A stretch of 64,000 bases of DNA from Eopsaltria australis (GCA_034509425.1 JAVTVJ010000040.1:8013001-8077000); one strand, 5' to 3'. Positions 27,599 to 40,282 are shown, counted from the first letter of the stretch. Program-made: numbers and translations. The notes: generated by a model not told the origin, from the sequence alone.

Positions 27599-28033
27599 GT
27601 CTTGTTTGGGTTGCAACACTAAGAAGTTAGGAAAATTTTGAGCTATGATTGTGTAGGACATCTTACTTATCCCTGACCCTGTATGTGTGCGCTTGTTATA
27701 CAGTCCTTCAGAATCTGATGTTATGTCACTAATTTCTTTCTTCTTTCTGAAAGATGTTGCTCATTCAATCACAATGTTGAAAATAAAATGTGCTTCTGTA
27801 TTGAATTTATCTTCAAAGTTTAGGTTTTTCAACCCAGTTTCATGCAGATGTTGGCAAACACAGAGAGAGTCTAGGCAGGAATTTGGAGGATGGTCATGTA
27901 ATTTAGGTTGCTGAACGTTACCTTGGGGAGTTGAATTCTGTGTTATTCATGCAGTGTGAAAGCTTGCTTAATTTATATAGTGCTTTTGTACTTTGAATTA
28001 GTTATTGTAAATTTCTAAGCCGTAACATAGTAG

Positions 28034-28058
28034 AAAATAAATAAATAAATAAATAAAG
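28034..28058. repeat. (AAAT)n microsatellite
   Basis: About six AAAT units in a row, a short tetranucleotide repeat that may vary in length. Confidence 0.9.
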
Positions 28059-29369
28059 TAATAAAGCACAGTAATGATACATGGGGTTATGTTCTCTCTT
28101 TTGTGGCTGGTCTGTCTGCAAGGCAGACATGTACACTAATCCAAACAGTTTAACCCTAGATTAGCAACCTGACAGGTTTTTTTTTCAAATCCAACATTCA
28201 TGCCACTCCTGATCATAACCCAGCTCCTGTTCCTGTACATATTTGCTTGTACTTAAATTTGTTTTATAATATTAACTTCTATGAAGACCAGCATTTTGAA
28301 TCAATTATTTTTAATAAAAAGAAAAAAGAGATTTTACCAAATATTTTTAGATAGTGAATGAATTAAAAAAAATCAGTTGTTGAAATCTGAGGGGTTTTTT
28401 TTTCCAGTATACATTCAATTTTTATATATCAGTTAAGGAAACAACTGGGTTCAAGGGTTCTAAAGAAATGCATGAAACATACCATCTATTATAATTTAGA
28501 TATCATTTAAAGCATTCAAACATCTATGAAATTTATCATTAAACTAGCACATTCAGAAAATATTGAAAGACGTAACTTTTGGACTAACATCCTTAAAACT
28601 AAACTTGTAATAATGCAGTATTCTGGGTCAGGGACATGACCTCTTGAAATATTTTTTGAAAATAAATACTCTGACTATAGAAAAATGTAAATGACCTTTA
28701 AGATTAAAAAATGTATGCACCAAAGTAATACATGAATCTATGTTTAAATCTTTTTTTAAGAGTCATGTTGAAATATTGAATCCATTATTTTTATTCATTA
28801 AAAATAGTCTGAGATAACAGCTGGAAATTGTCAGAAATGTCAGTCAAGTCTTAGATATATTTTCCAAACTCTAGAATATGAATTATAGGAAAACGGAAAG
28901 TATAATTATTGCAAGACTCTTTTACAGACATTTTGAATACACTTGTTTCAAATGAACTGCAATACAAAGTTGGCATACAGTGTGCCCCTTTCTATTATTT
29001 TTAGTAAAATGGATTTCTTGCTGTGATAAGTGATGCAACTGTAAATTTCAACAGAAAAGTGATTCTGATAAACAGTGGGTAGCATTTTTATTTAAGTAAC
29101 AATGATGTTATTCAACAGCTATTATAAGTCTGAAATGTGACGCTATAGTCAAAAACAACTGTGCAAAGTTGTTGTTATCTTTTAACATTGGAAATTTTGT
29201 CCTTGGGTAGAAGTCCTGGAACCTGACTGTAAGTATCAACAAATTAAGAATATCAATAAAAGAGCACTTCAATGTAAAGAAAGATATGTCACAAATACTG
29301 TCAAGATTGAAATAACCCCTCAAACCACCTAAAATTAAAGGAATATTTCAGGCTGTGCTTCTTAATTCA

Positions 29370-29437
29370 TATCAAATACACCTGGATACTGTAATTAAGA
29401 GAAACTATCAAATACACCCAGGATACTGTAATTAAGA
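29370..29437 (+). repeat. Short tandem duplication, about 31-bp unit
   Basis: TATCAAATACACC followed by GGATACTGTAATTAAGA occurs at 29370-29400 and again at 29406-29437, with a 1-nt length difference near the middle and 5 nt between copies. It looks like a local slippage duplication. Confidence 0.85.
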
Positions 29438-32400
29438 TGTCGAGCTCATATACCCAGAGAACTCTATGTTGTCCTACACAAGTTTTGAGCCTTATCACAT
29501 CTGTCCAACAGGTACAGAACAAATAGCAGAGATCTCTGCTCTTGCAAAGGTGAATACATACTCCAAAGTAAATTACCCATCAACATTTCTTTGTCCAGCT
29601 AATAATGAGATGGCAAAGCAGTTCTTTCTTAACTTTAGTTAGTACTCTGTCCCTGACTCAGGCCTTCATGTGGAAAACAGGGTCAGTAACTTTTCTCTTT
29701 ATAAAAGACTTCAAAAATAACTTCAAAGTTATTCACTATGTGTAAACGTAGTGAGTGAAAAGAATACTGGGGACTCTTGCTCCTGGCATAAATAAGATTT
29801 TTGAAATTTGAACTTTCAAACCTCCTGGTTTGGAGTTTTGTTACTTGAGGATAACTAGAACTCCCTAGTAGTGTTTTATGCACTGATACTGGAGACATCT
29901 GCTAGAAACTTTATGTCTACATTAAATTTATTTATTCGTTTGAGAATACCAGCACAGAGATGAGAAAAACAGAAAGATTTCAGATTGTACGTTTTATAAG
30001 TGATAATTCAAAGTTTCTAAATAATCAGACTTCTCTATGTTTTCCTCTGCAAACTTTGATTATGAGTAAACTGAGTAAAAATATAATATTGCAACAGGTC
30101 ATATACTATGGTGGAAAACTGAAAAGTTCTTACAATTAAGAGGAAAATATACAGACAAAAAACCTATTCTGCTTTTACTGGGGTAGAATTAATTCTATTT
30201 TAGCAGATTTTTTCTGTGCTATGTTTTAGGCTTGTGACTGAACAGAGTTGGTAAGTCATTCACATTTTAGCTACTGCTGAACAGTGCAGTTCAGCAAGCA
30301 ATGCTAGGGAGGGAAATTGTCCATGGCTGCCTGGTGCTTAGGGACTACTTGGACTGCAATGTTTTTCTTGAGTTTTGTTTTGGTGATGGTGGTTGTGGGT
30401 TTGTGTTTTAGTTTCGTGATTATCTTAAAAAAATGTTTTTCTCTCAATCTAGTTTTGCGCTTCCAGTTCTTGTCTGCATCCCACTGGGAGGGAGGGGACA
30501 TTGAGCAAGTATTATGTGGTGCTTAGCTGTCTACCAGGATTAAACCACAACAACCCTTTACTTGTAAAATAAAATAAAATAATAAATAACAAATGATCAC
30601 AGAATAAACATTTTTATACTACTGCAAAGCAGAATGTCTACAGATCTATTCTTAGAGATTAATATTTTCTAGTTTTTCTATAATGTTTTACTATTGTAAA
30701 ATAGAAAAAATACTTTGCTTTTCTAGTTGAAATTGATAGTAGGAAGGAAAACTGTCAGAAGTCTATTTTCCCAACAAAAAAAATTTATATCATTCTATCT
30801 CAAAATAACTGTAGTAATATGCAGGTGAAAAAGCTCATCACACATTTTTACTCATTATTTTGATAGTAAAGGACATCTCATCTAATTAGACCAATCACTG
30901 TGGTTTATGTTAATGTTAGCTAGATGATTTCCATATCACATGCAACTATCTAACAGGAAAATTTGAATTAAGTTATAAAAATGCTAGTCCAGTAACACAG
31001 TATAATATAAATTTGAAATTGTAAACTGACACAAGGTACTCATTATCTAATCCTAGTAGAAATGCAATTGTTAGCAATTAAATAATACAGAAATAAAACA
31101 AATCCCTAAAGAACAATGACAAAAAAGCTCTTGTAGTCCAATAAGAGAATATTTATTAAACATTTCCATTTCAAGGTTTGAAATGTAACAAATGTGGTGT
31201 AAGGGGGATATAATTTTGTCAATTATTTTTTGATAAATCTTATTTTCTTGTCTTTTAGCAGTTCTTTAGTAGCCAGGGAAATTAACTTGCTGCTGATAGA
31301 GAAACAGTTAATGATTAGAAAGTCATGGTTTTGGAAGCTGCAGATAAATCTCATGCTGAAGATTTTACGTAATTTTCTGATTCTTTACTGGAGAAGTCCT
31401 TGTGGAAAAATTCATTGCTACTATTACAGTGGAAAAATGCAGACAGGCAGAATACAAGCTGTCCAGAGAAACCAGGGCAAAAAAAACCTGTAGGTATATC
31501 CAACTGTCTGCTAGGTAGATACACACTGCTACATCGTTGAATAGAAACCTCTTGGATTAGCATGATGTTCAGCATTCATTTGTCATACTTGCTTGAAAAC
31601 AAAGGAAATTTTTATAGGGAGCATGGAGGAGTTCAAATGGTTTGAATAATGGCAGTTCACAACATTCTTCTGACAGATGCTTATGTGACACAAATAACAG
31701 GAGCTGATGTCAATTCTAATTAATTTAGAAAAAATAAGAATACACTTGAAAGAATAATATAAAAATGTTAATTGCCCTTCCCCAGATATGCAACAAAGTT
31801 ATGGTGAGTCAAAAACAAAGATGCGTTGTTCATAACGAAAAATGAGACGATTGGATGGCTGGACACTTAATGACATACATTGATGAATCCCAAAGGAAAT
31901 TAACGCTCTTGAAAACAAATTTAGGAAAACTAAATATCTTGCAATAAATATGTTTAAGTAAGAATCAAGGAAAATAACTTCTAATGACAGTGGAATGTAG
32001 CTATTCATTGTAAGAGAATAAAAAACAAATTAAAAAATCAGGTACATGACAAACCACCAAATGTGACTATACATGACATAGATGAATAAAACTCACTATT
32101 CCCAAATACAGAATATATATCTAAAAAAAATGTGAAACCAACCCATTAATATCTCACATGGTTAAATTAGGTCTATCGTTTCAATTACAAGATCTTGTTC
32201 ACAGGTGTGTAATTGGATTACCTCCTAAAGTAGCCAAGCCTAAGCAAGTCAGATGTGAGAAAAAACTCAGTTCAGGCATGCTAGATAAAGCAGTGTTAAC
32301 ATTTATTTAATATCTAAAAACCCTGAAGATTTCTTCTTTGCTAAGGATATATTTCAGGATATGCAAGCTCTGCACAGGATGTGCAATTACTTTTTCTTAT

Positions 32401-32827
32401 ACTATCACAGTATACAGTACGTGAAAGAACAGAAAATTATCCATCTTACATATGTATTTACTGCTTTTTTCCTAGTTCTCAGAGAAAAGCAAGAACTGTC
32501 CATCTCAGTAACATATGGGATTGGGAATAGGATTGAAGAGAAATGACTGCATTATGAAAGCTGAAAGGAGGAAACCTTATCTTGAGGTTGGAAATCTGGA
32601 TGCAAATGTTGGAACTGCTTTGTACTAGATCTAAAATCTGCTGAAAAGTGGATGAAAACTGGAATGTGATGAATTGTATGAAATGTGTGAAATGAAGTAG
32701 AATGTGGGTATATCAAATCAGGATTGCTGTAAGAAATGATTGATATCAGGTGTCATATCCTAGCTTTAGGAACTCTCAATTAGCATTCACAGTAAAATTA
32801 TCCAAAGAGTGCGTTTGATTGTACTAC

Positions 32828-32912
32828 TAAACAAATAAAAAAAAGAAAAAAAAAAGAAAAAGAAAAAAAAAACAACAAACAAACAAAAAATACACCAAAA
32901 AAACCAAAAAAA
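32828..32912 (+). repeat. A-rich low-complexity tract
   Basis: Runs of A interrupted by G, then by C, on the plus strand. It may be the remains of a poly-A tail or a GAAAA repeat. No insertion body was recognised beside it. Confidence 0.8.
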
Positions 32913-33569
32913 CTTGCTGTAGTGAAGTGGAAAAAGCTAGGGCTGTTTTATTTGTCTTAAATCTATACTTCCATAGTGATTTTCTATACCTATATTTATA
33001 TTAATCTTTTTCTATCTGCATGTACATATTTAATATTGGAAGCTGGTACTCCTTAATAAAAGTGATTAAAACTGGTGAGAGGATTTTCTTTGCCAACACT
33101 GGTAAATTCTAAAATACATTACATGTTGTTTCTCTCACTTACTCCAGAATCCTAAAGAGAAGCACCAAGATTCTCTGGAACTATTCTTCCCAGGACTCCT
33201 ACAAGCATATCATTTATGTGAGTTTTTGATCAGCTGTCTGCAAAAAATACTTATAAAAACACAGTTCCCCTCAAACAGATTTTCTTTCATACAGTTTGCT
33301 GTCTACATTTTTACTTTCAGTGAATTAATGTATTAAGCTAATATCAGTTGTTCCTCTGTTGTATGTACTTAGACTTTTTTTTAAAATATAGCTGCTGTTG
33401 GCCTTAGTTGCTCCTTTAATAAACTTTTATAAATATGGACCTGACTATGGTAAAAAGAAGGTTTTAGGAAAAGTCTACATTTTCATGCAAGTCAAATGTC
33501 ATTATGTGGGTTTTTTTTTCATGTCAAGAAGAATTCTACTTTAGGTGATCTGGCTTCTCTTTAGCTCCT

Positions 33570-33860
33570 AGAATCATAGAATGATTTGGGTTGGAAGGTG
33601 CCTTAAAAACCATCTTGTTCCACCCTACCCTGACATGGGCAGGGACACCTTCCACTAGAACAGATTACTCAAAATTCCATCTGACCTGGCCTTGAACACT
33701 TCCATGGATGGGGCATAAATCATTCACTTTAGCCCACTGATTCATTTATTTATTTGCACAGCTCACTGAAGACCCACCAATTTGTAACTATATTTATGGA
33801 AATTTGTTGCCCAGAGCTGAATGCACTGCTGGAGGGGAAATCACACCAGTGCCTTAGAAG
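33570..33860 (-). mobile_element. CR1 LINE fragment, 3' end, minus strand
   Basis: Read on the plus strand it opens with AATCATAGAATGATTTGGGT then TGGAAGGTGCCTTAAA, the reverse complement of the characteristic avian CR1 3' terminus. 'gacatgggcagggacaccttccactagaac' and 'ctggccttgaacacttccatggatgg' continue the CR1 3' UTR. After a gap near 33730-33795, TTGCCCAGAGCTGAATGCA and TCACACCAGTGCC match a more internal CR1 segment, suggesting an internal deletion. It is noncoding and inactive. Confidence 0.88.
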
Positions 33861-34302
33861 CAGAACTTCTATTAGATATTTGCTTTGTAAAGTAATACAT
33901 ATGCAGTCCAAAATGTCTATTATCTTTTTTATTTTATTGCAATAATATTTCACACTTCTGAACTGATATCTAATGTGCTGTATACTATTCCTAGAATTAA
34001 TGTTTTCCACGTTGTTGCCTCCCTTTCAATCATTGTAGCAATTGGTTTATCTCTGTGCAGATTCTTGAGTTGCATATTTTAAACTTGAATATCTGATTTT
34101 TTTGCCCATGCTACCAGTTTGAGTCCTCATTGGTGCTTGCCACTTTCTAAATCTATCATTGGCAAATTTCCTTAGCAATTCCCTTGTTTGCTACTTCCTG
34201 TTAAATACTAATAAAAATTACATAGCTGGTTTCTGAGTCTTCAGTTTCATTCTCAAGTTGATATATCAAAATCTAAAAATAGTATTTCAAATGCATTCTT
34301 CA
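33861..34302. other. Unique spacer between two CR1 copies
   Basis: About 440 bp of AT-rich sequence with no recognisable feature. Parts may be a CR1 too diverged to see by eye. Confidence 0.5.
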
Positions 34303-35098
34303 GCATGCCATGTCCACTCATTTCTTGAGCAGGGATGGTGCTTCCCTGGGTAGCCTGTTCCAATGCCTAACAACGCTTTCAGTGAAAAAATTCTTCCAGA
34401 TATCCAACCTGAACCCCTTGTGGTGCAGCTTGAGGAAATTTCCTCTTGTCCTGTCCCTGGTTGTCTGGGAGAAGACACCAACTTTCACCTGGCTACACCC
34501 TCATTTCAGGCTGTTGTAGAGAGCATTAATGCCTCCCCTGAGCCTCCTTTTCTCCAGGCTAAACACCCCCAGCTCCTTCAGTCTCTCTTCCTGTCAGTCA
34601 CTCTCTAGACCCTTCAGCAGTTCTGTTGCCCTTCTCTGGACTCTCTCCAGCCCCTCAACATCTGTCTTGTCATGAGGGGCCCAGAAATGGACAAAATACT
34701 TGAGGTGTGGCCTCACCAGTGCCAAGCACGGGGAGACAATCCCTGCCCTGGTCCTTCTGGCCACCATATTCTTGATATAAGCCAGGATGTCACTGGCCTT
34801 CTCACCTTTTCTGCTGGGCAGATTTCCAGCCATTCTTCCCCTGACCTGTAATTCTGCATGGGGCTTTTGTGGCCTGAGTGTAGGACCTGACACTTGGCAC
34901 TGTTCAACTTTATACCACTGGCCACAGTCTCTCAATCCACTCTGTTCAGACCCCTCTGCAGAGCCTTCTTCCTACCCTCCAGCAGAATTACACTCCCACC
35001 CAAATTGGTGTCATCTGTGAACATATTGGGGTGCGCTTGATGTCTTTTTCCAGAAAGATATTGGACAGGACTGACAAAGATATTAAACAGGACTTCTT
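34303..35098 (-). mobile_element. CR1 LINE fragment, about 800 bp, minus strand
   Basis: This is the longest well-preserved CR1 stretch together with 55412-56436. From the low-coordinate end, the plus strand gives the reverse complement of the CR1 3' UTR (AGCCTGTTCCAATGCC, AACGCTTTCAGTGAAAAAAT) and then ORF2 C-terminal coding sequence. The extreme CR1 3' tail is not recognisable at 34303. The high-coordinate edge near 35098 is the 5' truncation point. Its coding remnant is listed as a pseudogene. Confidence 0.93.
34594..35095 (-). pseudogene. CR1 ORF2 reverse-transcriptase C-terminal remnant
   Basis: The minus-strand frame ending at 34594 contains ARRTRAGIVSPCLALVRPHL, then KYFVHFWAP and LERVQRRATELLKGLE, a close match to the conserved end of avian CR1 ORF2 (family pattern LVRPHLEYCVQFWAP...LERVQRRAT). 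Upstream in another frame, FTDDTNLGGSV (about 35000-35025) corresponds to the RT catalytic box, normally FADDT, and GIKLNSAKCQVLH matches the segment that follows. At least one stop and one frameshift separate these pieces, so no functional RT could be made. The N-terminal endonuclease and most of the RT are missing. Confidence 0.92.
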
Positions 35099-37067
35099 TT
35101 TTCTGGTTTTAACATATGTGCATTTTAAGAGTAGGATTACTCGTTACATTGTATTGGAAAAAACATATTTGCCAGTATTTTCTTTTATAAAATATGCACC
35201 CACACACTCTCACAGAGGCAGTATTCATTACATTATTGGTTTGCTGAGCTAGCTTTCTGTGGATTGCTCTGCTTGGCCAGGTGTTCTTGATAATAGATAT
35301 CTTCACTCTCAAGGGCTGTTACTCTGTCACCTTTAATGAACATAATAGATATGTTCCTTTGCATACATAAAATGGTTTTACCAAAATTAAGAGACTCATG
35401 ACTGTTTATGCAAACTGAATCTTGCTTACACCTATGTATAAGTGCATTTTGTTCCACATTTCTGTGTAACAGAATTCTGGAGATTATGCTCTCTGCAGTA
35501 TTAAATTTAACATACTGTCATCTGACTTTAAAATAAGCGTCATGCAAGCATATGGTAAGAATAAAGCATTCTTCTTCTCCACTGGGAAGTGGTATCCAAA
35601 ATTACTATTACATGTAAAGCACTGCAAAACCTGTATGTCTAAATCTCTGAATATCAGAATTATTCAAAATTTTTACATTGGGAGTACAGTAATTTCAGTA
35701 CTATCCGACTCTTGATCTACAGACACACCACTACTTGTGTGTGTGAGTGATGTATTCTTATTGCATTAATAATTTTCATCTTTTATTGTATGAATAATGC
35801 ATGAACTTTGTTTTCTTTGTGCTTTTCCATTCAGAAAACTACATCAAAAAGTCACACCTCCAGATTCATTCTCATTTGGACTGAGTACATTGCATATTAT
35901 TAGTTCAGAAATATGACAGCTCTGAAAACATGTGAAGCCCGTGGATACTAGCTGAGAAGCTAAGGGAGATTTTGAGCAACATTACTAAATAAGCATGGCC
36001 ATTAGGGCTCTTATTTTTTCATGAGTTAGAAAAATGCAGAATTATAGCATCTAAGCTGCTTTATTTTTTAAACCATATTTCATTATGCAATACATGAATA
36101 GATTATGCAGTGAATTTCTTTCTTCTTCATTTAGGAAAAAAAATCCTTACATGGATGTAGTGATCTCACTGCTGTTCATGGGAGATAAGAGGGACTCTCA
36201 GAAGACTGCCAGGAGAGTAAAAATGTTGAGATTTAGATATTTAGTAGTGGAACTATAGCAATCTTTAAATGGAAAATATTTCACTATAGTGAAACATCTA
36301 TAACTTTCTGAATCCATCTTGAAGGAAGTACTTTTTCTGTAAAACAGTTCTATTCCCAGTGAGAGCAGGAGCATTCAGATCTGCCTGCGTCACATAGTCT
36401 AGTGGCGTCTTAAAGGTCAGAAGTACCTTGCAGAATATATAAGTGTTTTTTTAAAACGTAAACACAGCACACGTGTTAGCAGATTAGCAGTATAACATAC
36501 AAATTAATGAAGAAGCTAAATACTTTCTCCACTTTGAGCACAAAGGGGCTCAAATCAAACTATTGAGAACATTTATGTCTCCAATGGTTACAATATGCCG
36601 AAGCTCTGCCCTGAGCGTCTGGGATGCAAATCAGTGACCTGGACTCTTGGCCCCAAGAGGGCCTCCAGTCAGCTCACATGCAGTTACTGTTACAAAATTA
36701 GAGCAGGACTTCTGCTCTAAGCTCTCTGAGAGCCTCTTAGGGGGACTGGGAATACCTTGACAGTAAATATTCTTCATGGATACAGTGAACAACAGATAAA
36801 CCTGCCAAGACCACTATAGCCAGTGTCAGAGGCCATACCTACGTGATCACAGTTGGCCATCTCCTACTTTTTAGCCTTCTTTAGAGGTCATGATCCTCAG
36901 CATCCTCAGTCTTGTGGCTCATAGATATAGCTCCTAGGACATGGAAGGTCATTGTCCTTGTTATAACCATCACTTTGAAACTAAATACATTGAAATAAGT
37001 TATCTTTGCAGTATTATACTTGCACAAACCAATTTTCTGTGTTGTTTAAGTAAAAGCTGGTGCAATC
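35099..37067. other. Unique DNA with a GC-richer patch, no gene seen
   Basis: No gene is supported. The segment 36550-36960 is richer in G+C than its flanks and contains two adjacent small hairpins (36700-36718 and 36721-36733). It could be an unrecognised old transposon or a conserved noncoding element. I cannot tell which. Confidence 0.6.
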
Positions 37068-37215
37068 TGATACAAGCTCAGTTGTTTGGAGCATGGTGCT
37101 AACAACCTCAAGGGTGCATGTTTGATCTCTGTATGGGCCATTCACTTAAAAGCTGGACTTGATGATCATTATGGGTTCCTTTCCAGCTCAGATTATTCTC
37201 TGATTTTGTGATTCC
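37068..37215 (+). mobile_element. tRNA-Ile-derived SINE, TguSINE1-like
   Basis: The first 73 nt (37068-37140) align along their length with a tRNA-Ile gene. AAGCTCAGTTGT at 37074-37085 sits at the Pol III A box, GTGCTAACAACC at the anticodon arm, GTTTGATCTCT at 37120-37130 at the B box, and GGGCCA ends the acceptor stem. The anticodon position reads AAC where tRNA-Ile has AAT, and the stems no longer pair, so this is not a tRNA gene. The tail (37141-37215), AAGCTGGACTTGATGATCAT to TCTGATTTTGTGATTC, matches a CR1 3' end, which lets CR1 machinery mobilise the element. The architecture matches the zebra finch TguSINE1 family as I recall it. Both boxes are degenerate, so it is probably inactive. 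Confidence 0.85.
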
Positions 37216-37799
37216 TTACACTGCTTTTTGGCTTCCTATTTGTTTGTGAATTTGTCAGTTTTTTGCAAGTAATCTCAGAAATTTTATTTCAAACTTCTAA
37301 TACTTTTTGCCATTCAGACAAATACTTTTTTAAATGGCTTAGCATAAACCACCTTCTCATAAGCAAGAGCCTTCTAGAATTAAAATGTGAGAATGGATTG
37401 AACAAAACTTTCTAATTTTTTAGTGCAAAATAATCATTAAAAATGTTCATTTAGACAGAAAACCCACAATACACAAACCAAAATACCTGAACAACTGAAT
37501 AAAAGCTATACTGCCTTGAAACAGAAAAGAGTGGATAACTGTTACAGATGGGTTTGTGTTCTGAAGTGTTTACTAGAAGTCAAAAGCAATGTGTTTTGGG
37601 ATGGCAAACTGAAATTGCTAAGACAAGTAGTACAGAAGTTAATAACATGTAGGTGGAAAATGGCCAAAGGTCAGATGCAAAAACTGAGATGTGAAGTACT
37701 TACAGAGGCAAAAAGTATAAAAGAACAGCCCCTGGGAGCTCTTCTGGTGGCTAGAATGTTTGCTCTGCATAACTGGGGGACAGTCAGAAGAATCACCTG
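37216..37799. other. Unique DNA before the pyrimidine tract
   Basis: No repeat family was recognised. A frame from 37516 is open for about 95 codons before running into the microsatellite, but it resembles no protein family, so I do not call a gene. Confidence 0.6.
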
Positions 37800-38140
37800 C
37801 TTTTTCTCTTTCTCTTTTTCTTTTTCTTTTTCTTTTTCTTTTTCTTTTTCTTTTTCTTTTTCTTTTTCTTTTTCTTTTTCTTTTTCTTTTTCTTTTTCTT
37901 TTTCTTTTTCTTTTTCTTTTTCTTTTTCTTTTTCTTTTTCTTTTTCTTTTTCTTTTTCTTTTTCTTTTTCTTTTTCTTTTTCTTTTTCTTTTTCTTTTTC
38001 TTTTCTTTTTCTTTTTCTTTTTCTTTTTCTTTTTCTTTTTCTTTTTCTTTTTCTTTTTCTTTTTCTTTTTCTTTTTCTTTTTCTTTTCTTTTTCTTTTTC
38101 TTTTTCTTTTTCTTTTTCTTTTTCTTTTTCTTTTTCCTTT
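37800..38140. repeat. (TTTTTC)n hexanucleotide repeat; 341-nt pure pyrimidine tract
   Basis: The plus strand contains only T and C for 341 consecutive bases, almost entirely TTTTTC units. Unit-length slips near 38001-38005 and 38083-38088 divide the array into three phases. Because six is a multiple of three, the array is open in several frames and creates artefactual proteins of alternating Ser/Phe, Leu/Phe and poly-Phe. Long mirror-symmetric homopurine/homopyrimidine DNA can adopt triplex (H-DNA) structure. The length is probably polymorphic and may be misassembled. Confidence 0.98.
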
Positions 38141-40282
38141 ATTTTTCTAATTTTTATTATTTTTTCTGATTATTTTGTCTTTTCTGCTTATTTCTTTCTC
38201 TTTCTCATGTTTTCTTTTCCTTGTACAGTGCCAAGGATGCAGTTTGAAATAGTGTTTTTCCTTTCCTAACAGAACTAGACGTTTCCAGTGATTATCTGCC
38301 ATATGTTGATTTCAGTACTTCAATTGCTTCAGAATCCTCTGGAAAACAACTCTTTCTTGAAGGAGGGTTCAATGTACATTCAAAGGTAGCTTCAGCTGAG
38401 CAAGTGTCCAGCTAATCCCCTTAGCACACAGGGACAAGGCTGCCACCACCTCTAATTGATTCTGAAATGAATCCGTATAGAAAATTAGAAGGTTTGGATT
38501 CCCATGTGAGCTTCAATAAAGGGCCAGGATGTAAGCCTGACAGCTGAATGGATTCATAAATGAAAATCTGATTAGCGGCTTAAAAGTGTACTTAAGTCCA
38601 GAAATGATTTGAATGCTCTTGTTAATGGCACGTAGTATATTGTCATCTAGTTAATTATCTCTGAAGATGAGTTCTTGCAGAGGAGAAGATACACCAGCCT
38701 TTCACAGCTTTTTCTCATCACATATTTATTAAATTCCACCCTCCTTGCCAGTAGCTGGAAGGCAGAATGAAAGGATTAGGCGACTGCAGTTCCTCTGTGG
38801 CTGTCAGTTCACTGTGCCAAACTTCAAATATGAACTGTTGCATGTACTGTCAGAGAAATTTCCTTTATATCTTAATTTGCAAATGAGGAGATGACATTTG
38901 GTAGGCCGCGTATTTGCACACATGAAAAGCAAATACTGTCACTGCTGGCTATTTTGTTTATCCCTTTGGAGATAGTGTATGGCCTATTTATAAATTTTCT
39001 TCAGATTTCTTTTCTTTTTACTAACCGAGATAGTCATGGAGCTACACGTTCTCATATTTTATTCAGGAAGCCTATCTGCAGTTTATGAAGCGTGCCCTGC
39101 ATGTGACAGCTATTCAAAACAGTGTCTTTAAATCCATTTTTACTTTGCTGTTTTGCAATTTTCTCTGATAGATGTTCCTATTTTGTATATGTTTCATACA
39201 GGTGGGTTGATGAGTTTTTGTGTGCATACAGGTACACCTGCCTTTTTTGGGTTTCATATGTTTTTATCTGTCTATCTGCATTCATATTAGTAGTGGAGTG
39301 GTAGAAAGGTTGTACTGGAGGCAAAGACTGTTCTGTCCATCACATTCTTATAATTCACCATCAGATATGAAATGGATAAGAAATGAAGATGGAAGAAGAA
39401 GAAATGAAATGCACTGTTCATTAGAGGAAGTTCACTGAGTAAAATAAATAACCAGAAAGAATACTACAGATATTTAGTATCATCATCTCAAATACCCAAG
39501 AAAATATTGCTGAGGAGTAAAATCTGTACATTTTCTACTTCTGTTAATAATTACAAACTTTAGTATATTTATCTGCAAAATTGTCTTTCTGCACTGAGAT
39601 TGAGGGCACATTCCTAAAACAGCAGTCTATGCTCACTGTTCTCAGCATACAGAACTTGAGGAATCATCAAGTCTTTTCTTCCTCCACATCTGCCTCATTT
39701 TTTGGACACACTTCTTTTTAATTTGTCTGAATGGCAACAAGGTACACAGCTAGGATACTTATGTTTAATTTGCTCTGAAAACACACATATCTTATCTGAC
39801 CTCAGTCAAGATGTTTCTTTTTCCTAGCACTCAAATGTGCATAAGAGTTGTCACTAAAGTGGTATTTCTTTTCCAACATGACAAATGTAGACACATAAAA
39901 AAGAAATAGCACCCGGAAAAGGATGGTTGTCTTCTTGTGTCACATATTAATGGAAATCTATGTTGATGTATATACATTTAGACATTTAAATCAACCTCAG
40001 ATGCCCTAAAGGTCCTTTCCTGGTTTTTCCTGGAATCATAGGTCCTTTGATTATATCTCTGAGTACTGTTACAGTAAATGCTACTTGTTTGCTATTTCCA
40101 GACATTCCAGTCCATACTGAAAAGTTGAGTAGATTTTGAAATTCCTGGAGAGAAAGCAAAACTAGCAGGAATCATTCTGGCCAGTATCTTACAGTCACTG
40201 TAGAAACACTGGCATATGGCTGAGATTTAATCTCTCTTACAAAGCCATTTCCCTCCTCCTCCTGTTTCTTTGCCATTTTCAG
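38141..40282. other. Unique AT-rich DNA, no gene seen
   Basis: Short frames only. The last 35 bases (about 40248-40282) form a strong polypyrimidine tract ending in AG, which is the acceptor of the candidate exon that follows. Confidence 0.6.

Larger units (their letters stand above)
26944..32827. other. Unique AT-rich DNA with small simple repeats, no gene seen
   Basis: No gene is supported. Simple repeats at 27568-27598 and 28034-28058 and a short direct duplication at 29370-29437 are listed separately. All frames are under 90 codons and have no family resemblance. Confidence 0.65.

Noticed and set aside
37068..37140. Possible functional tRNA-Ile gene
   Set aside because: The A and B boxes and stems are degenerate, the anticodon is changed, and the sequence continues into a CR1-like tail, so it is a SINE head.
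37516..38269. Two long open frames (217 and 169 codons) rich in Ser, Phe and Leu
   Set aside because: The long parts are translations of the (TTTTTC)n repeat. The roughly 95 non-repeat codons at the start resemble no family, and there is no promoter or splice evidence.
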